Source: Catonia carolina
Lineage: Eukaryota; Arthropoda; Insecta; Hemiptera; Achilidae
Direction: 5' to 3'
Assembly: GCA_035578175.1 (NCBI GenBank)
Contig: JAQMRL010000002.1
Location: 81,129,325 to 81,193,324, forward strand
DNA: 64,000 nt
Numbering within the stretch: position 1 is the stretch's first letter; each line of letters begins with the position of its first letter. This document shows positions 12,655 through 22,474 of the stretch, piece after piece. Below the pieces are notes generated by a model. It searched no databases and had not been told where the DNA came from. It was given only the letters and a program-made list of their open reading frames with translations. A program made the position numbers and the translations under genes.

Positions 12655-13037
12655 GTGTTGTTTAAGTCATCAACCGAAAGGCTGGTTTGAGCCTGTAGAG
12701 GTTTAACTAAGTAAAACGAGGAGTGAGATGGTTTACCAAAGCCTTCCACACTGAATGGAAAAGTATGCTCATCAGCAAGTCGGGCCCTCTGAAAAGCCAC
12801 TCTGCAAATGAAACCTTCACTTCATTCACCACAGCGTCTGGCTGTATAATGAAATACATTACTTTCAGAGGAAATAACTCTGATTAGTCTCTTTTACAAC
12901 TATACCTCTTCTGTTCTTAAATGAATCAGTCATTAAATTGGCTGACCTTGTGATAAGAAACAGAACTATCTATTTCAGCCCTGCAACGAACAGATTGAAT
13001 GTAAATAATTGACACTCCACCTCTCTGTTATGGGTAC
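12655..13037 (-). mobile_element. Family A retroposon, full length
   Basis: Full copy reading right to left. It is flanked by 11-bp target duplications with one mismatch (GTTAAACCACT at 12644-12654, GTTAAACCCCT at 13038-13048). The duplicated flank is also present in the left arm at about 260-270, so insertion preceded the inverted duplication. Confidence 0.85.
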
Positions 13038-13048
13038 GTTAAACCCCT

Positions 13049-13585
13049 AAAGAAGAAATTTAAAATTTCAGCTCTTGAGGTGATCAAGAAGTTAGAGAAT
13101 AAGCGATGAGTATAAGTGAGCGAGCCAGAAAAGCTTTTGCATGAATGCATTTGGTAGTCCGAGTGTACAAAGATACAGTATACACAAAACTAAAGACATA
13201 AATATTAATTATCCACAAAAAAAAACTTAAGAAAATTTACAGGCTCACCTATTTTTGTGAACAGTTAAAATTAATCCTATGAAAGTTTTATTTCGATAAA
13301 AATTATTTTTATGGTTATTACAGAATAAAGCTTATATTTTATATTATTATATTTTAAATAAAACCCGATTGAAATTTTTAAGATTACTGGTTTAATTCTT
13401 TACTGCGTTTATTTTCGTCTTTGATTTTTGTACGGTATTTTATACTAAGAGGTAGAAAGACCGTATTCGATATTAAATAATATAATTTAAACAAATGGTG
13501 GGTAATGGGGAATATTTAATGCAGGAAACAGGTATCCAGCTCTATTTCCTCCTGTAGGAACTATAGATATTATTCGCCAATCATA
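13049..13585. other. No gene seen
   Basis: AT-rich sequence with no coding frame and no repeat family I recognise. Confidence 0.5.
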
Positions 13586-13948
13586 TTAAAAAACTGGTGT
13601 GAAATGATCACACGACTTTATCTTGCCAATGTAAATATACCTAAAACCGCACTACTTCCAATTAACTGATTTTGGTAAATGTTCGTATCGGTTTCCTCAG
13701 TGGTAGCTACTTAATTTAAGTTATAAGTTTCAGTTTCGTATGATATTGCGTTTTTGATGTAGTGTTTTTTTCACAAAATATAGGCACACATAGACACACA
13801 CAGAACAATCGCAAAAAAACATGTTTTTTTGTGTTTAGGGAGTCTGAAAATGTGTATTTCCATTGAAAACTCGATTTTAAAAAATCGACATGAAACAATA
13901 CATTCCTTTCTTATAAAAATTTTTGTATAGGGCAAGATAAAGTAAAAC
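13586..13948 (-). mobile_element. Old, shortened family H copy
   Basis: Both H ends are present: CTGGTGTGAAATGATCACAC plus ACTTTATCTTGCC on the left, and GGGCAAGATAAAGT on the right. They are only ~360 bp apart. The interior keeps the AC-rich tract and the ACATGTTTTTTT and CGACATGAAA blocks. It is a diverged internal-deletion derivative, which shows the family is old as well as recently active. Confidence 0.75.
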
Positions 13949-14394
13949 TCGGTTGCTTTTCCGATTTAGACAGAAATTTAAAAAGAAATGAATTTTCAAG
14001 TTGTATAATTGTAATCATTTTTCAAAAATTTATTGGTATTTTAACCAAAACCAAATCACTTCTTGAAAATCAATCAAATTATATCTGCATAAATCAATTT
14101 TGAAACCCATTTGGACATATAAGTTACAAATTTTGTGGTATTTCTATAAATTAGAATGTCAAAATTGTAGAACGATTTCAGTAAAAATCTATCAAAAACA
14201 TGTTCACCATACCATGGTACATTAGCAAAAATTTCATTTTTGGAGATCTAATACTGTATTAAAGAAACTTTAGGTTTCAGAAAAGATTTAATTTTTTAAT
14301 ATTCCTTAAGTATAGACTTTGTAATGAAAATTTAGCGTAACGTTCTTGTATTTTACTTATTTATCTTTTTTAGTTTATTTATTTAAAGTCGCAT

Positions 14395-14478
14395 CAAAAG
14401 CTGGAACATTAGCGACTACGGTAGAATATTTTAACGGTGGGTTTTAACTTCGTGAAAATTTCCAGACCCTGGCTATCA
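14395..14478 (-). mobile_element. SINE-E tail fragment
   Basis: On the minus strand it reads CCAGGGTCTGGAAATTTTCA then AAAACCCACCGTT, matching the SINE-E body at 26620. The tRNA head is missing. Confidence 0.6.
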
Positions 14479-14622
14479 TTTTATTTTTATTTTTATAATT
14501 TTATTTTATTTTAAACATAATAAAGATGAAAGATTGATGTATTAGTTTGTCTTTAATTTTTATTACGGTACAGAAAAATGAGTTGCACAATTTCAGTTTT
14601 AAATGACATTTAATTTAACGGG

Positions 14623-14820
14623 TTGTGGCGAATTTTACTTTCAGGAAAAGAAGTACCCTGCATTATATTCAGTTTAGAACTATTGGTATTGTCCGTTATT
14701 CACACCAAGAGGCCTCTGCTCCATTTCCGTTTTAGACGTCATGTAGTTTGGAAGTTCTTTTTAGCTATGTTACGGAAAAGTTGGTTAGTATTTATACTAG
14801 TCGTTCGCGAAATTTACTAG
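14623..14820 (+). other. 65-codon open frame, unrecognised
   Basis: Begins MWRILLSGKE and has a hydrophobic middle. No motif is recognised, there are no convincing splice sites, and it sits between SINE fragments. Probably chance. The flanks 13949-14394 and 14479-15019 show nothing else. Confidence 0.1.
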
Positions 14821-15024
14821 AAGAACGCAGTTAGTTCCTTTTCTGTCAGAATTTTGAAATCATTGTAAACGGGTTTTTTGCTTACATAAAAAAAAAACAG
14901 AAGAAAGTTTTAAAACTTTTGACTGAAATGGCTTTACTTTAAGTTACTCTCTACCGCGTTAGGCGGAAGTGGGCAGTAATTTTAATTTTCTTTAAATTTT
15001 ATTTGATTAATTAAATTCGTATCA

Positions 15025-15355
15025 CCAGGTTTGGTTATTAGTGACTACTATGGACGACGGGTTTTAATTTGCAATAAGTTTCCACACTCTAGCCGGGCAA
15101 CGAAGCGGGCAACAATCAGTTAGTAGACTAGCACGCTAACAACAACTTTTGTGTGGACAGCCAATTATTTTAATTTACTTTTTTTATTTTTAGTTAATTT
15201 TTTAAGTCATATCTTGGTCTTTAGTGGTTATTGTAAATTATAGAACGGTGGATTTTTACTCTTAGCACTAATTTCTAGACCGTAGTCAAAAATCGAACCG
15301 GAACCTTCCGGTTTGTGTACCAACCACACATGTTAATGCTCCGTAACCAATAATA
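15025..15355 (-). mobile_element. Two decayed SINE-E copies
   Basis: Two successive minus-strand copies (about 15025-15130 and 15205-15355). Each keeps the 'not-accented' tail phrase TAGTGACTAC or TAGTGGTTAT, the ACGGTGG-type block, TTTCTAGACC or TTTCCACACT, and degenerate B boxes (ATCGAACCGGAACC in the second). Confidence 0.6.
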
Positions 15356-15419
15356 CAGTCGTGCGGGCGCGTCAGTAGTTTAGAATTTCTTTAACTGTTT
15401 TGTTGGTACTGGGAATCAA

Positions 15420-16360
15420 ACCCGCCTCTTACTGTCATACGTGTGACCTAAATATATATTGTATTGTTTACTTTACATCAAAGGTGTTTTTGACTTGATA
15501 CAGAGAATATTAATTACTAAGCAAATTTTAAATTATTCGTACAATGGACGTTTTAGCTGGGAATCGAACTCGGGACTTAATCTCTCTTTAATGCCATATA
15601 TGTGAGCTTTATAAATTGCATTGTTTACTTAGTTAATTACATCAGAGGTGTTTCTAATTTGTTGCAGAGAATTTTATTTTTACTAAACAAATTTTAAATT
15701 ATTTGTACAATGGTCTTCTATAGTTGGAAATCGAACCCGGGACTTATCCTCTCTTTAGTGCCACATATATGTGAGCTTTATAAACTGCATTGTTTACTTA
15801 GTTAATTACATCAAAGGTGTTATTAACTTGTTGCAGATAATTATTACTAAGCAAATTTTATATTATTTGTACAATGGTCTTCTATAGTTGGGAATCGAAC
15901 CCGGGACTTATCCTCTCTTTAGTGCCATATATGTTGGTTACAGAGAATTATTACTAAGCAAATTTTAAATTATACGGACAACACATAAATTGCATTGTTT
16001 ACTTAGTTAATTACATCAGAGGTGTTTCTAATTTGTTGCAGAGAATTTTATTTTTACTAAACAAATTTTAAATTATTTGTACAATGGTCTTCTATAGTTG
16101 GAAATCGAACCCGGGACTTATCCTCTCTTTAGTGCCACATATATGTGAGCTTTATAAACTGCATTGTTTACTTAGTTAATTACATCAAAGGTGTTATTAA
16201 CTTGTTGCAGATAATTATTACTAAGCAAATTTTATATTATTTGTACAATGGTCTTCTATAGTTGGGAATCGAACCCGGGACTTATCCTCTCTTTAGTGCC
16301 ATATATGTTGGTTACAGAGAATTATTACTAAGCAAATTTTAAATTATACGGACAACACAT
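15420..16360. repeat. Tandem array with SINE-like B box and exact 374-bp duplication
   Basis: Units of about 170-190 bp repeat the order TTTACTTAGTTAATTACATC, AGGTGTT, TTGTTGCAGA, ACTAA(A/G)CAAATTTTA, TTGTACAATGG, GGGAATCGAACCCGGGACTT, CTCTCTTTAGTGCCA, ATATGTGAGCTTTAT. Superimposed is a higher-order duplication: 15611-15984 is repeated at 15985-16358 with offset 374, with no mismatch seen. Each unit holds a minus-strand pol III B-box-like motif (GGTTCGATTCCC), linking the array to the SINE-E debris just upstream. Confidence 0.9.
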
Positions 16361-16410
16361 ATTAATTACATGGAGGAGATTACATTTAAAGGTTTTTAAT
16401 GAGTATGGCT
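16357..16410 (+). repeat. Direct repeat, copy 1 (~54 bp)
   Basis: The block ACACATATTAATTACATGGA ... AATGAGTATG recurs at 17095-17148. The two direct copies flank about 690 bp with no recognisable gene. This could be a short duplication or the ends of an unrecognised insertion. Confidence 0.8.
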
Positions 16411-17094
16411 GCTTTTACGATGTGAATCTCTGTCTTCCAACATACACGATTTTGACATGCAATGCGTTTGAAATCATAAATTAAAGAGATTGTAGGTCAT
16501 AATTGGTATGTACTATGTAATCAAGCAAATTGTAAAGTTACATTTGAACAAAGCAGAATTTTGTTTTTTTAATAAACAATTTTAAGATGTTAAATATAAA
16601 TTTTATAATATGTATCATGAGAAAATTTAAAAGTAACATTTTATTGACTATAAAACTGAAAAGTATTATAGAAATCAGTTGTATGAAATATACTTAGCAA
16701 AGGATAATTAAAATTTATTGTTGAACGTAAAATGAAATTATTTTACATAATTTTTTATTATGAACATGAAGCAATGTTAAATTGTATATCTTCAGAGTAA
16801 ATTTTGTATAATATAATTTTTTAAAGGACAAATGCATTTTTGCTTTGTGCATTTTTACATCATACAAAGTAATATTTCTTTTTATTAGATTTTTATATGA
16901 TCTGGTGTCTTTAAGAGCTACATAACGCTTTGTTCTGTAAAAAACTACATAATTATACAGGTATCAACTTACCTAATTTACTTTAAGATTGTTTTTTTAA
17001 ACTGAACAAAAAAAATGTAAAGATCACTTTAATTTTTCCTTTGTTGAAAGTAACAGTGGTTTCCTTACAATTTACAGGTCATAAACATACACAA

Positions 17095-17148
17095 CACATA
17101 TTAATTACATGGAGGAGATTACATTTAAAGGTTTTTAATGAGTATGCC
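17095..17148 (+). repeat. Direct repeat, copy 2
   Basis: Nearly identical to 16357-16410. The enclosed segment 16411-17094 is AT-rich with no supported frame. Confidence 0.8.
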
Positions 17149-17446
17149 TGTCGTAAAACATAAATTTTCAACCTTTATTGCTAAATAATTATATATACAG
17201 GTGAACCGGTACTATTTAGCTACTTATATCATTACAATATTATATTATATTATTATTAATATTATTAATAATATTTTATACAAATACAGGATATAACGTC
17301 TGAAAAAAGAAAAATTAAGTTATTTTATATATCTATTTTAATTCCATTTAGACTTCGGTTGCAAAATATGAATTTGACAACCATGCGCATGCGATAGTCG
17401 TAACATTTAAGTTAAAAAGGTAGAATAATACAGTAGATAGAGTTAC

Positions 17447-17547
17447 CCCGTATCGATGTGAACCTCTATGTTGAGCTTCGACTATAGCACACAGATAGCA
17501 CACCAGGTAGGCCAGGAGACAGAGCCTGGCTTTCATCTCGTATGGCA
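17447..17547 (-). CDS. Candidate exon encoding a signal peptide (secreted protein, unknown)
   Basis: On the minus strand an exon-like block is bounded by a strong acceptor (pyrimidine-rich TTTGTTTTTTGTTGCAG just before 17547) and a donor GGG|GTAACT after 17447. Ten or so bases of 5' leader precede an ATG at 17536-17534. The 30 codons to the donor end exactly in phase 0 and encode a textbook signal peptide: MKAR, hydrophobic core LCLLAYLVCYLCAIV, then EAQHRGSHRYG with likely cleavage after EA or AQ. The block overlaps no repeat family. Downstream exons would lie at lower coordinates on the minus strand, and I could not identify one. Possible products are a peptide precursor or other small secreted protein. 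The open frame extends upstream (to 17581) only because the intron end is open. Confidence 0.45.
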
Positions 17548-17610
17548 CTGCAACAAAAAACAAACCATTAAATATTAGCATAACATTTCATAATGTAGCC
17601 TTATTGTCCT

Positions 17611-18364
17611 AAAGTTCAACCGAGGTTAGTTTGCTCCTACTGTAAACAAACAAAAGCCACCTACTACAGAGTGCACGCTAGAGACCGCGACTTCATGGAT
17701 GTCGTATTCCTATTAAGTTAACTATTTTTTAAATTATAAATACTTGTTGTTGTTGTTTAGGCCATCAGCCGAATGGAGGCTGGTTTGAACCTGTAAAGGT
17801 TTTACTAAGTAAAACGAGGAGTCATGTGGTTTACCTATGCCTTCCTCACTGAATGGAAAAGAATGCTTATCAGCATGCCAGGCCCTCTGAAAAGCACATA
17901 TTTTCCACTCTGCAAATGACACCTTCACTTCATTCACTACACAATCCAACTGTATAATGAAATTCATTACGTTCAGAGGAGACAACTCTGATTAGTGTCA
18001 CAGTACACCTCTACTTCTTCTGTTCTTAAATGATTCAGTCATTTTATTGGCTGACCATGTGATAAGAAACACAACTATTTATTTTAGCCCTGCAACTAAC
18101 AGATTGAGTGTAAATAATTTAACACTCCACCTGTTTATTATGGGCAGTTTTAAATTATAAGTAATTAAAACATCAGTCATGATTATGATGTAGGCCTAAC
18201 AATTCATTTATAAAAATACTTTTAAAAATATTTTGTATTTAGATACTTTTGAAAGTATTTTGTTGTTACTTTTTAATCAGCGTGTACTCATTTTTATATA
18301 ATGCGCATGCTCAGTGACGTCAATATTTGTTGACAGTACGAGCAAACTAAGAAAGGCGGGACTT
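17611..18364 (-). mobile_element. MITE-B copy with nested family A
   Basis: The ends are AGTTTGCTCCTACTGT-type on the left and AGCAAACTAAG on the right, in inverted orientation. The interior has the family's repeated TACTTTTGAAAGTA motif and a perfect TGACGTCA at 18315-18322. A family A element (17744-18147) splits it. Confidence 0.8.
17744..18147 (-). mobile_element. Family A retroposon nested in MITE-B
   Basis: Complete minus-strand copy from the (GTT)n end to the TGGGCAG end. It interrupts MITE-B at AAATTATAA, which is repeated on both sides (from 17731 and again from 18152) as a near-perfect target duplication. Confidence 0.85.
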
Positions 18365-18369
18365 TATAT

Positions 18370-18902
18370 GAATATATGGAAAAAGGAAAGTATTGTTTTC
18401 ATGTCTAGTTTTCCAAATGTCAGTATTGTTTTCATGTCAGTTGAACCCACCGGGTTGGTCTAGAGGTAAAGTCGTCGCCAAAATCAGCTGTTTAACAGCT
18501 GATTTTCGGAGACGAAAGTTCCTGGTTCAAATCCTAGTAAAGGTAGTTACTTTTATACGGATTTGAATACTAGACAGTGGTTACCGATGGTTGGGGTTCA
18601 ATTAACCATACTCTCTCAGCCTGTACTAGACTACACCTCATTTATACGTCATACATATCATCTTCATCTGATTGGGTGGGTGATGGGGTCGCTTATTGTT
18701 CTCAATTCAACTAATTACAACGTACACACATAAGGGATTTAAAAAAAAAGTTCTTTAAATCGAGTTTTTACCGGATATACACGTTTTCAGGCCCATGAAC
18801 CCCAAAAAAACATATTTTCAGCGATTGGGCCGGGTGTAAACAAAAAAATATTTTAAGTACGAAATAGCGTACGTTGTTGAAACTTGAAACTTACAGTTAC
18901 AT
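18370..18902 (+). mobile_element. Family H fragment with nested SINE-C
   Basis: GGAAAGTATTGTTTTCATGT (itself partly duplicated) precedes the SINE. AAATCGAGTTTTTACCGGAT, the ACATATTTTCAGCGATTGG block and TTGAAACTTGAAACTTA follow it. Both H termini and the microsatellite are lost. Confidence 0.75.
18446..18750 (+). mobile_element. SINE-C (tRNA-derived), full length
   Basis: Starts CCACCGGGTTGGTCTAGAGG (A box TGGTCTAGAGG). The B box is GGTTCAAATCC, and the body ends in poly-A. Between the boxes lies a perfect 25-bp palindrome (18481-18505, 12-bp arms) that could fold like a long variable arm or intron. The family is retroposed; other copies carry clean target duplications. Confidence 0.85.
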
Positions 18903-19037
18903 TAACAACTGCTGTACGTTATAGAATATTATCCGTGGGTTTCAGAAAGTGTTAAAATTTCAAGATCGTATTCGAAAATCGTACCCAGTAGCCTACCTGC
19001 CGGTTTGACGTCTGAAAAAGTCTCGAGGCCACAGGGA

Positions 19038-19529
19038 ATATATCTGTACCTTAGAACACGAACAACCAATGTCAAAAAACAGTTTTGAGAAAAGAGCAAA
19101 GTAAGATCTGTGCAAAATTTGAAACAACCAGTAATTCCACCTAAGTCAGCTACAATGGCAGCAAAAATTAAGAAAAGTCACTCCAAAAACAACCAATCAC
19201 GACTTTGGTTGTTGCTGCTAACGACTTCATTTAGAAAAATTTTATTGCAATAATAACCAATAATTATGACTTTGGTTGTTTTTGCATGAAGAAAATAATT
19301 ATGGTATCTGAGAACCAATGTTGTGTTTGGTTGTTCTTGCAATAATTTTTTTAACGCAGCTAACTGACATCGGTAATAAATATAAGCAGTATCTCATCAA
19401 CTATACATAATGGACATTGGTTGTTCTTGCATTAAAAAGTATACAAAAAAAAATTAATTTGATAACGTGTTTAACTCATTTTTGTAAAAGAATGCCATTG
19501 GTTGTTGTTGTTCTAAGGTACAGATATAT
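19038..19529. mobile_element. MITE with ~35-bp TIRs and TTGGTTGTTCTTGCA subrepeats
   Basis: The left end ATATCTGTACCTTAGAAC...AACAACCAATG is the inverse of the right end CATTGGTTGTTG...GTTCTAAGGTACAGATAT. Inside, (T)TGGTTGTT(C/G/T)TTGC recurs at least four times. It is non-coding. No autonomous partner is visible. Confidence 0.8.
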
Positions 19530-19539
19530 AAAGTTGGTC

Positions 19540-19800
19540 CCTTAGTTTGCGGAGAGAGTGGTCGGGAGACTGCGGAGGGAGGAGACATAAGGAGATCAGC
19601 GGGATCGCCCTCTCCCTCTCCTACAGTGAATGAATCCTGTCCCGATCTCAGAAGGTAAGGTAGGCACACTAATTTCCTCAGCTGGTCATCAAAGAGATGA
19701 ATGAAAGTGAGAGAGTGAGTGTTGGTCAGTGACAGCGAGAGGGGAATTAAGCTACGGTTCCATTTCCACGCCCCGCTGACAGTATGTAATTTTTTTTTTA
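19540..19800. other. GC-rich, purine-rich non-repeat block
   Basis: More GC than the surroundings and not part of any repeat seen here. On the plus strand a strong acceptor (CCCTCTCCCTCTCCTACAG, ending 19625) is followed 28 bases later by a consensus donor (CAGAAG|GTAAGG). On the minus strand there is another strong acceptor (TCTCCTCCCTCCGCAG, next to about 19573). These suggest exon edges, but I cannot decide the strand. Confidence 0.25.
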
Positions 19801-19834
19801 ACCCGACATTTCCCTAGTAGTATTATTTAAATAG

Positions 19835-19956
19835 TTCCGAGGGAGGTGGGAGGGTTGTTTGCTGATGTCGGATCAAGTGGCCAGGCGGTGGGGGTTGCGG
19901 CCTCCTTGGGGCTGGACGAGGACGCCTCCATTGAGTCCAACAACACTAGGGAGTGA
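19835..19956 (+). CDS. Possible terminal coding exon, unknown protein
   Basis: A 40-codon open stretch ends at TGA 19954-19956, with strongly coding-like composition (GC-rich third positions in an AT-rich region) and sequence VPREVGGLFADVGSSGQAVG, then VAASLGLDEDASIESNNTRE. It opens at a weak AG acceptor (AAATAG|TTCC). It overlaps no repeat family. A different frame of the same block (19859-20050) is also open, so the call is tentative. No domain is recognised. Confidence 0.25.
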
Positions 19957-20399
19957 ACATGAGTTTGAGTTTTTCTCGCCGCCTCGGATAAAAAAACGGG
20001 AATGTATTGGAGACAGATTATTGTTTACAGGAAATACAAAAGTAGGTTGATTGTATTTTGTACACAAAAATATAATGAAATTAGATGTACGATTGATTGT
20101 GTAAGTAAAACTATTACGGCTAAATTTACAGAATAGCAGACATATCACAGTTGCTCTTGGAGACAAATAAGTTACGCAAATCTAATTCTAATTGGATGAT
20201 AAAACTAAATCGGACCAATTATCACATTGTTTCCAATTTAGATCGAATCAACAGTTTCAGCTACTCTTACCATATACAGCATGCCCCCCCCCCCACACAC
20301 ACATAAAAAAACTAATTAATGCTTTTAACAAATGACAAATAGAATGGTTAAACTGTAAATTATGACACTGCAATACAGTTGTAAAATGTGAACCATTAA

Positions 20400-20680
20400 G
20401 GTGAGACTATATGACGGTTTTAACTGAAAATTTCGATTTTCGGTTTTTTATATTTTTCAATTGTTTAAACCTAGTTCAACCAAAAAACTTTCAATTACTT
20501 GAAAAAATAGTATTTTAATGAAAAAAATAAGTTTTTAGGAGGTTTACCTACAAAAATTATCGTGTTACCAAGAACGAATATTTTTCATAATTTTATACGA
20601 ATCGTTTTAGAGCTAAGCGAATTTTAGTACTTCAAAAATATCTGCATTACTGTTTTTAATACTCTCTTTTATTGATACAT
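20400..20680 (+). repeat. Repeat X, diverged 5' part
   Basis: Matches 26790-27030 in order (GGTTTTTTATATTTTTCA, TAAACCTAGTTC(A)ACCAAAAAA, TATTTTAATGAAAAAA, ATCGTGTTACCAA). Substitutions are many, so it is an old copy. The stretch 19957-20399 contains a C10 run near 20284 and nothing else. Confidence 0.7.
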
Positions 20681-20937
20681 AAAAAAATAAAAATAGAATA
20701 TACGTGTGATAAACACTATAAGAAGGAGCACTCAAAAGGACTATAAAAGCACTATAAAAGGAGCACTCAATCTGCTAGTTGCAGGGCTACTAAAAATCAA
20801 AGGGGTTAATGTCAATCAACACTATCTACAAAAACCTAATATTTTTTAGGAGAGCGAAAAAACTACTTCTAATCTGATTCTCTTCCTATTATCTCAGTTA
20901 TTTATATATTATGTAATCAACCATAAATTTAGTATAA

Positions 20938-21048
20938 TTTTTTTTGTTTAACGTCCGACTGTTGTGCAATTACTGCTGATGCAGACGGTGAAGGATGAAA
21001 TGATTTTTTGTAACGTATGAAAATATGCTGTGCCTGAATGGGATTCGA
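20938..21048 (-). mobile_element. SINE-D, 5'-truncated
   Basis: Minus-strand tail (TCCGACTG, GCTGATGCAGACGGTGAAGG, TAACGTATGAAAATATGCTG) ending in the B-box region at GGGATTCGA. It abuts the LINE below, whose open frame starts inside it. Confidence 0.8.
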
Positions 21049-21049
21049 C

Positions 21050-21694
21050 AGATGCAATGACAGGGAAGCATGGGCGGAAAGGACCAAAAAGTTAATGAGA
21101 GCTCAGTTCATCACCCACACCACATACAACAAGAAGTCAATGTCGGTAAATACAAAGGTAAGACATTACAAAACTGTAATACAACCTGCAGTGACTTACT
21201 GTGGAGAGACCCTAACAAAACTGTCACAAAAAACTAAAACCCACAGAATCCTGACGTTAGAACGAAGAATCCTTAGAACCTGTATTGGTAAGAGAATATA
21301 CAAAGATAATAGTTGGAGACTGCTACCAAATAATGAAGTCTACAAAATTTCGGAGCCAATACTAGACACAATTAGGAAAAAACGAATCTCATTTTTGGGC
21401 CATATCCTTAGAACACCAGAGAACAGAGTACTTAGACGACTTATTGAAAGTGTCTGGGATTTTAAAATCGGTTTGAACTGGACGAAGGAGGTCAAGGAGG
21501 ACTTGGAAAGGTTTGGGTTGACGCTGGAGGATGTGAGGTTCAAGTCTGAGAGTTATAGAAAGTTGAAGGATCTGGCTTTGGAACCGGAAACCAAGACTAG
21601 AAGAGTGCAGAGGGTGACGGAAGAACTCCGGGCTCAGAGATCACAAAGAATGAGGGAATACTGGGTAAAGATCAAGGCTCAGAGATCGAAGTAG
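21050..21694 (+). pseudogene. LINE (non-LTR) reverse transcriptase, C-terminal domain only
   Basis: The open frame (from ATG 21038, whose first codons are SINE-D) encodes the region after the polymerase core. It has KVRHYKTVIQPAVTYCGETL, then LERRILRTCIGKRIY, RKKRISFLGHILRTPENRVL and a basic tail. This is the arrangement seen C-terminal to the reverse transcriptase in many insect non-LTR elements (RTE/Jockey-like ORF2). The endonuclease and polymerase motifs are missing, so the copy is 5'-truncated, typical of failed target-primed reverse transcription. It is a different subfamily from the neighbour at 22472. The 3' UTR follows to about 22228. Confidence 0.8.
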
Positions 21695-22228
21695 AGTCTT
21701 TCATGTTGTGGCTGAAGTGGTCCATTGTGGCCTCACAAGAAAAAAAAAATGACGAGACGTTGTTCATGATGCAAAATATGTTTAATAATTGATTTTTTGT
21801 TTAATAATGATGATTATAATAATTATGATTTTAATAATGATGATAATGATGATGATTTAAATAATAGTCCTGAATGTATTTTTAGTTCATATTTAAGTTA
21901 ATCTTGTATGTATAATGAATGCTTTTTTTTGGTTGCCTAGTTACACATTATTGATTTTAAATTTAGATCAGCTGGACCGTAAATGTTTGTAAAATAAAAT
22001 CATAAACATTAAAAGTATGGCTGTTTTTTTTTGTTTTTTGGTTTAACGTCCGACTGTTTTGCAAATTGCTGCTAATGCAGACGGTGAAGGATGAAATGAA
22101 TTTTTTGTAACGTATGAAAAAATGCCATGCCCGAGTGGGATTCGAACCCAAGACCGCGTGATGAGAGGCGAGCACGTTACCAACATCGCCAACGCGGCCG
22201 GCAAAAAAAGTATGGCTGGACGTAACAA
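21695..22228 (+). mobile_element. LINE 3' UTR with nested SINE-D
   Basis: Non-coding tail with ATGATGATAATG-type runs, TTTTTAGTTCATATTTAAGT, GGTTGCCTAGTTACACATTA and AGTATGGCTGGACGTAAC. The same order recurs at 62040-62110 and 62700-62826, which defines it as a repeat end. SINE-D interrupts it. Confidence 0.75.
22024..22205 (-). mobile_element. SINE-D, full length, reference copy
   Basis: On the minus strand: GCCGGCCGCGTTGGCGATGT head, A-box region, B box GGGTTCGAATCCC, GGCATGGCA, TAACGTATG inverse, GTCTGCATTAGCAGCAATTT, ACAGTCGGACGTTAAACC, poly-A. A 13-bp target duplication AAAAGTATGGCTG lies at 22011-22023 and 22206-22218. Confidence 0.92.
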
Positions 22229-22437
22229 ATAATATATTTATAATATTTTTTATTATATATTATTATCATCTATATAATAGAAACCAATGATACACCAGGC
22301 AGGAGGTGCCTCTTCTAATTTCCCACTCAAAAAACCTTATCACACTATTCATAATTTCACAACTTTGACAACGCAACACTTGACCTGTTTTGCCGACTTT
22401 ATTTTTTCCCCTATTTTCACTCGTTTCATAATATAAA

Positions 22438-22439
<2 letters not shown>

Positions 22440-22472
<33 letters not shown>
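22440..22472. repeat. (AT)n microsatellite
   Basis: Pure AT tract directly before the truncated LINE open frame. Confidence 0.95.

Positions 22473-22474
<2 letters not shown>

Larger units (their letters stand above)
6509..12912 (-). repeat. Right arm of 12.9-kb inverted repeat
   Basis: Mirror of the left arm. On this side the outer family A copy continues to full length past 12912, so the sequence beyond the mirrored part is ordinary flank. Arm content is the mirror of the left arm: mariner fragment, SINE-E, SINE-D, H fragment, minisatellite, SINE-D, family A. Confidence 0.97.

Noticed and set aside
15611..16358. CRISPR-like array
   Set aside because: Units are long, spacers are not unique, and the context is eukaryotic transposon debris.
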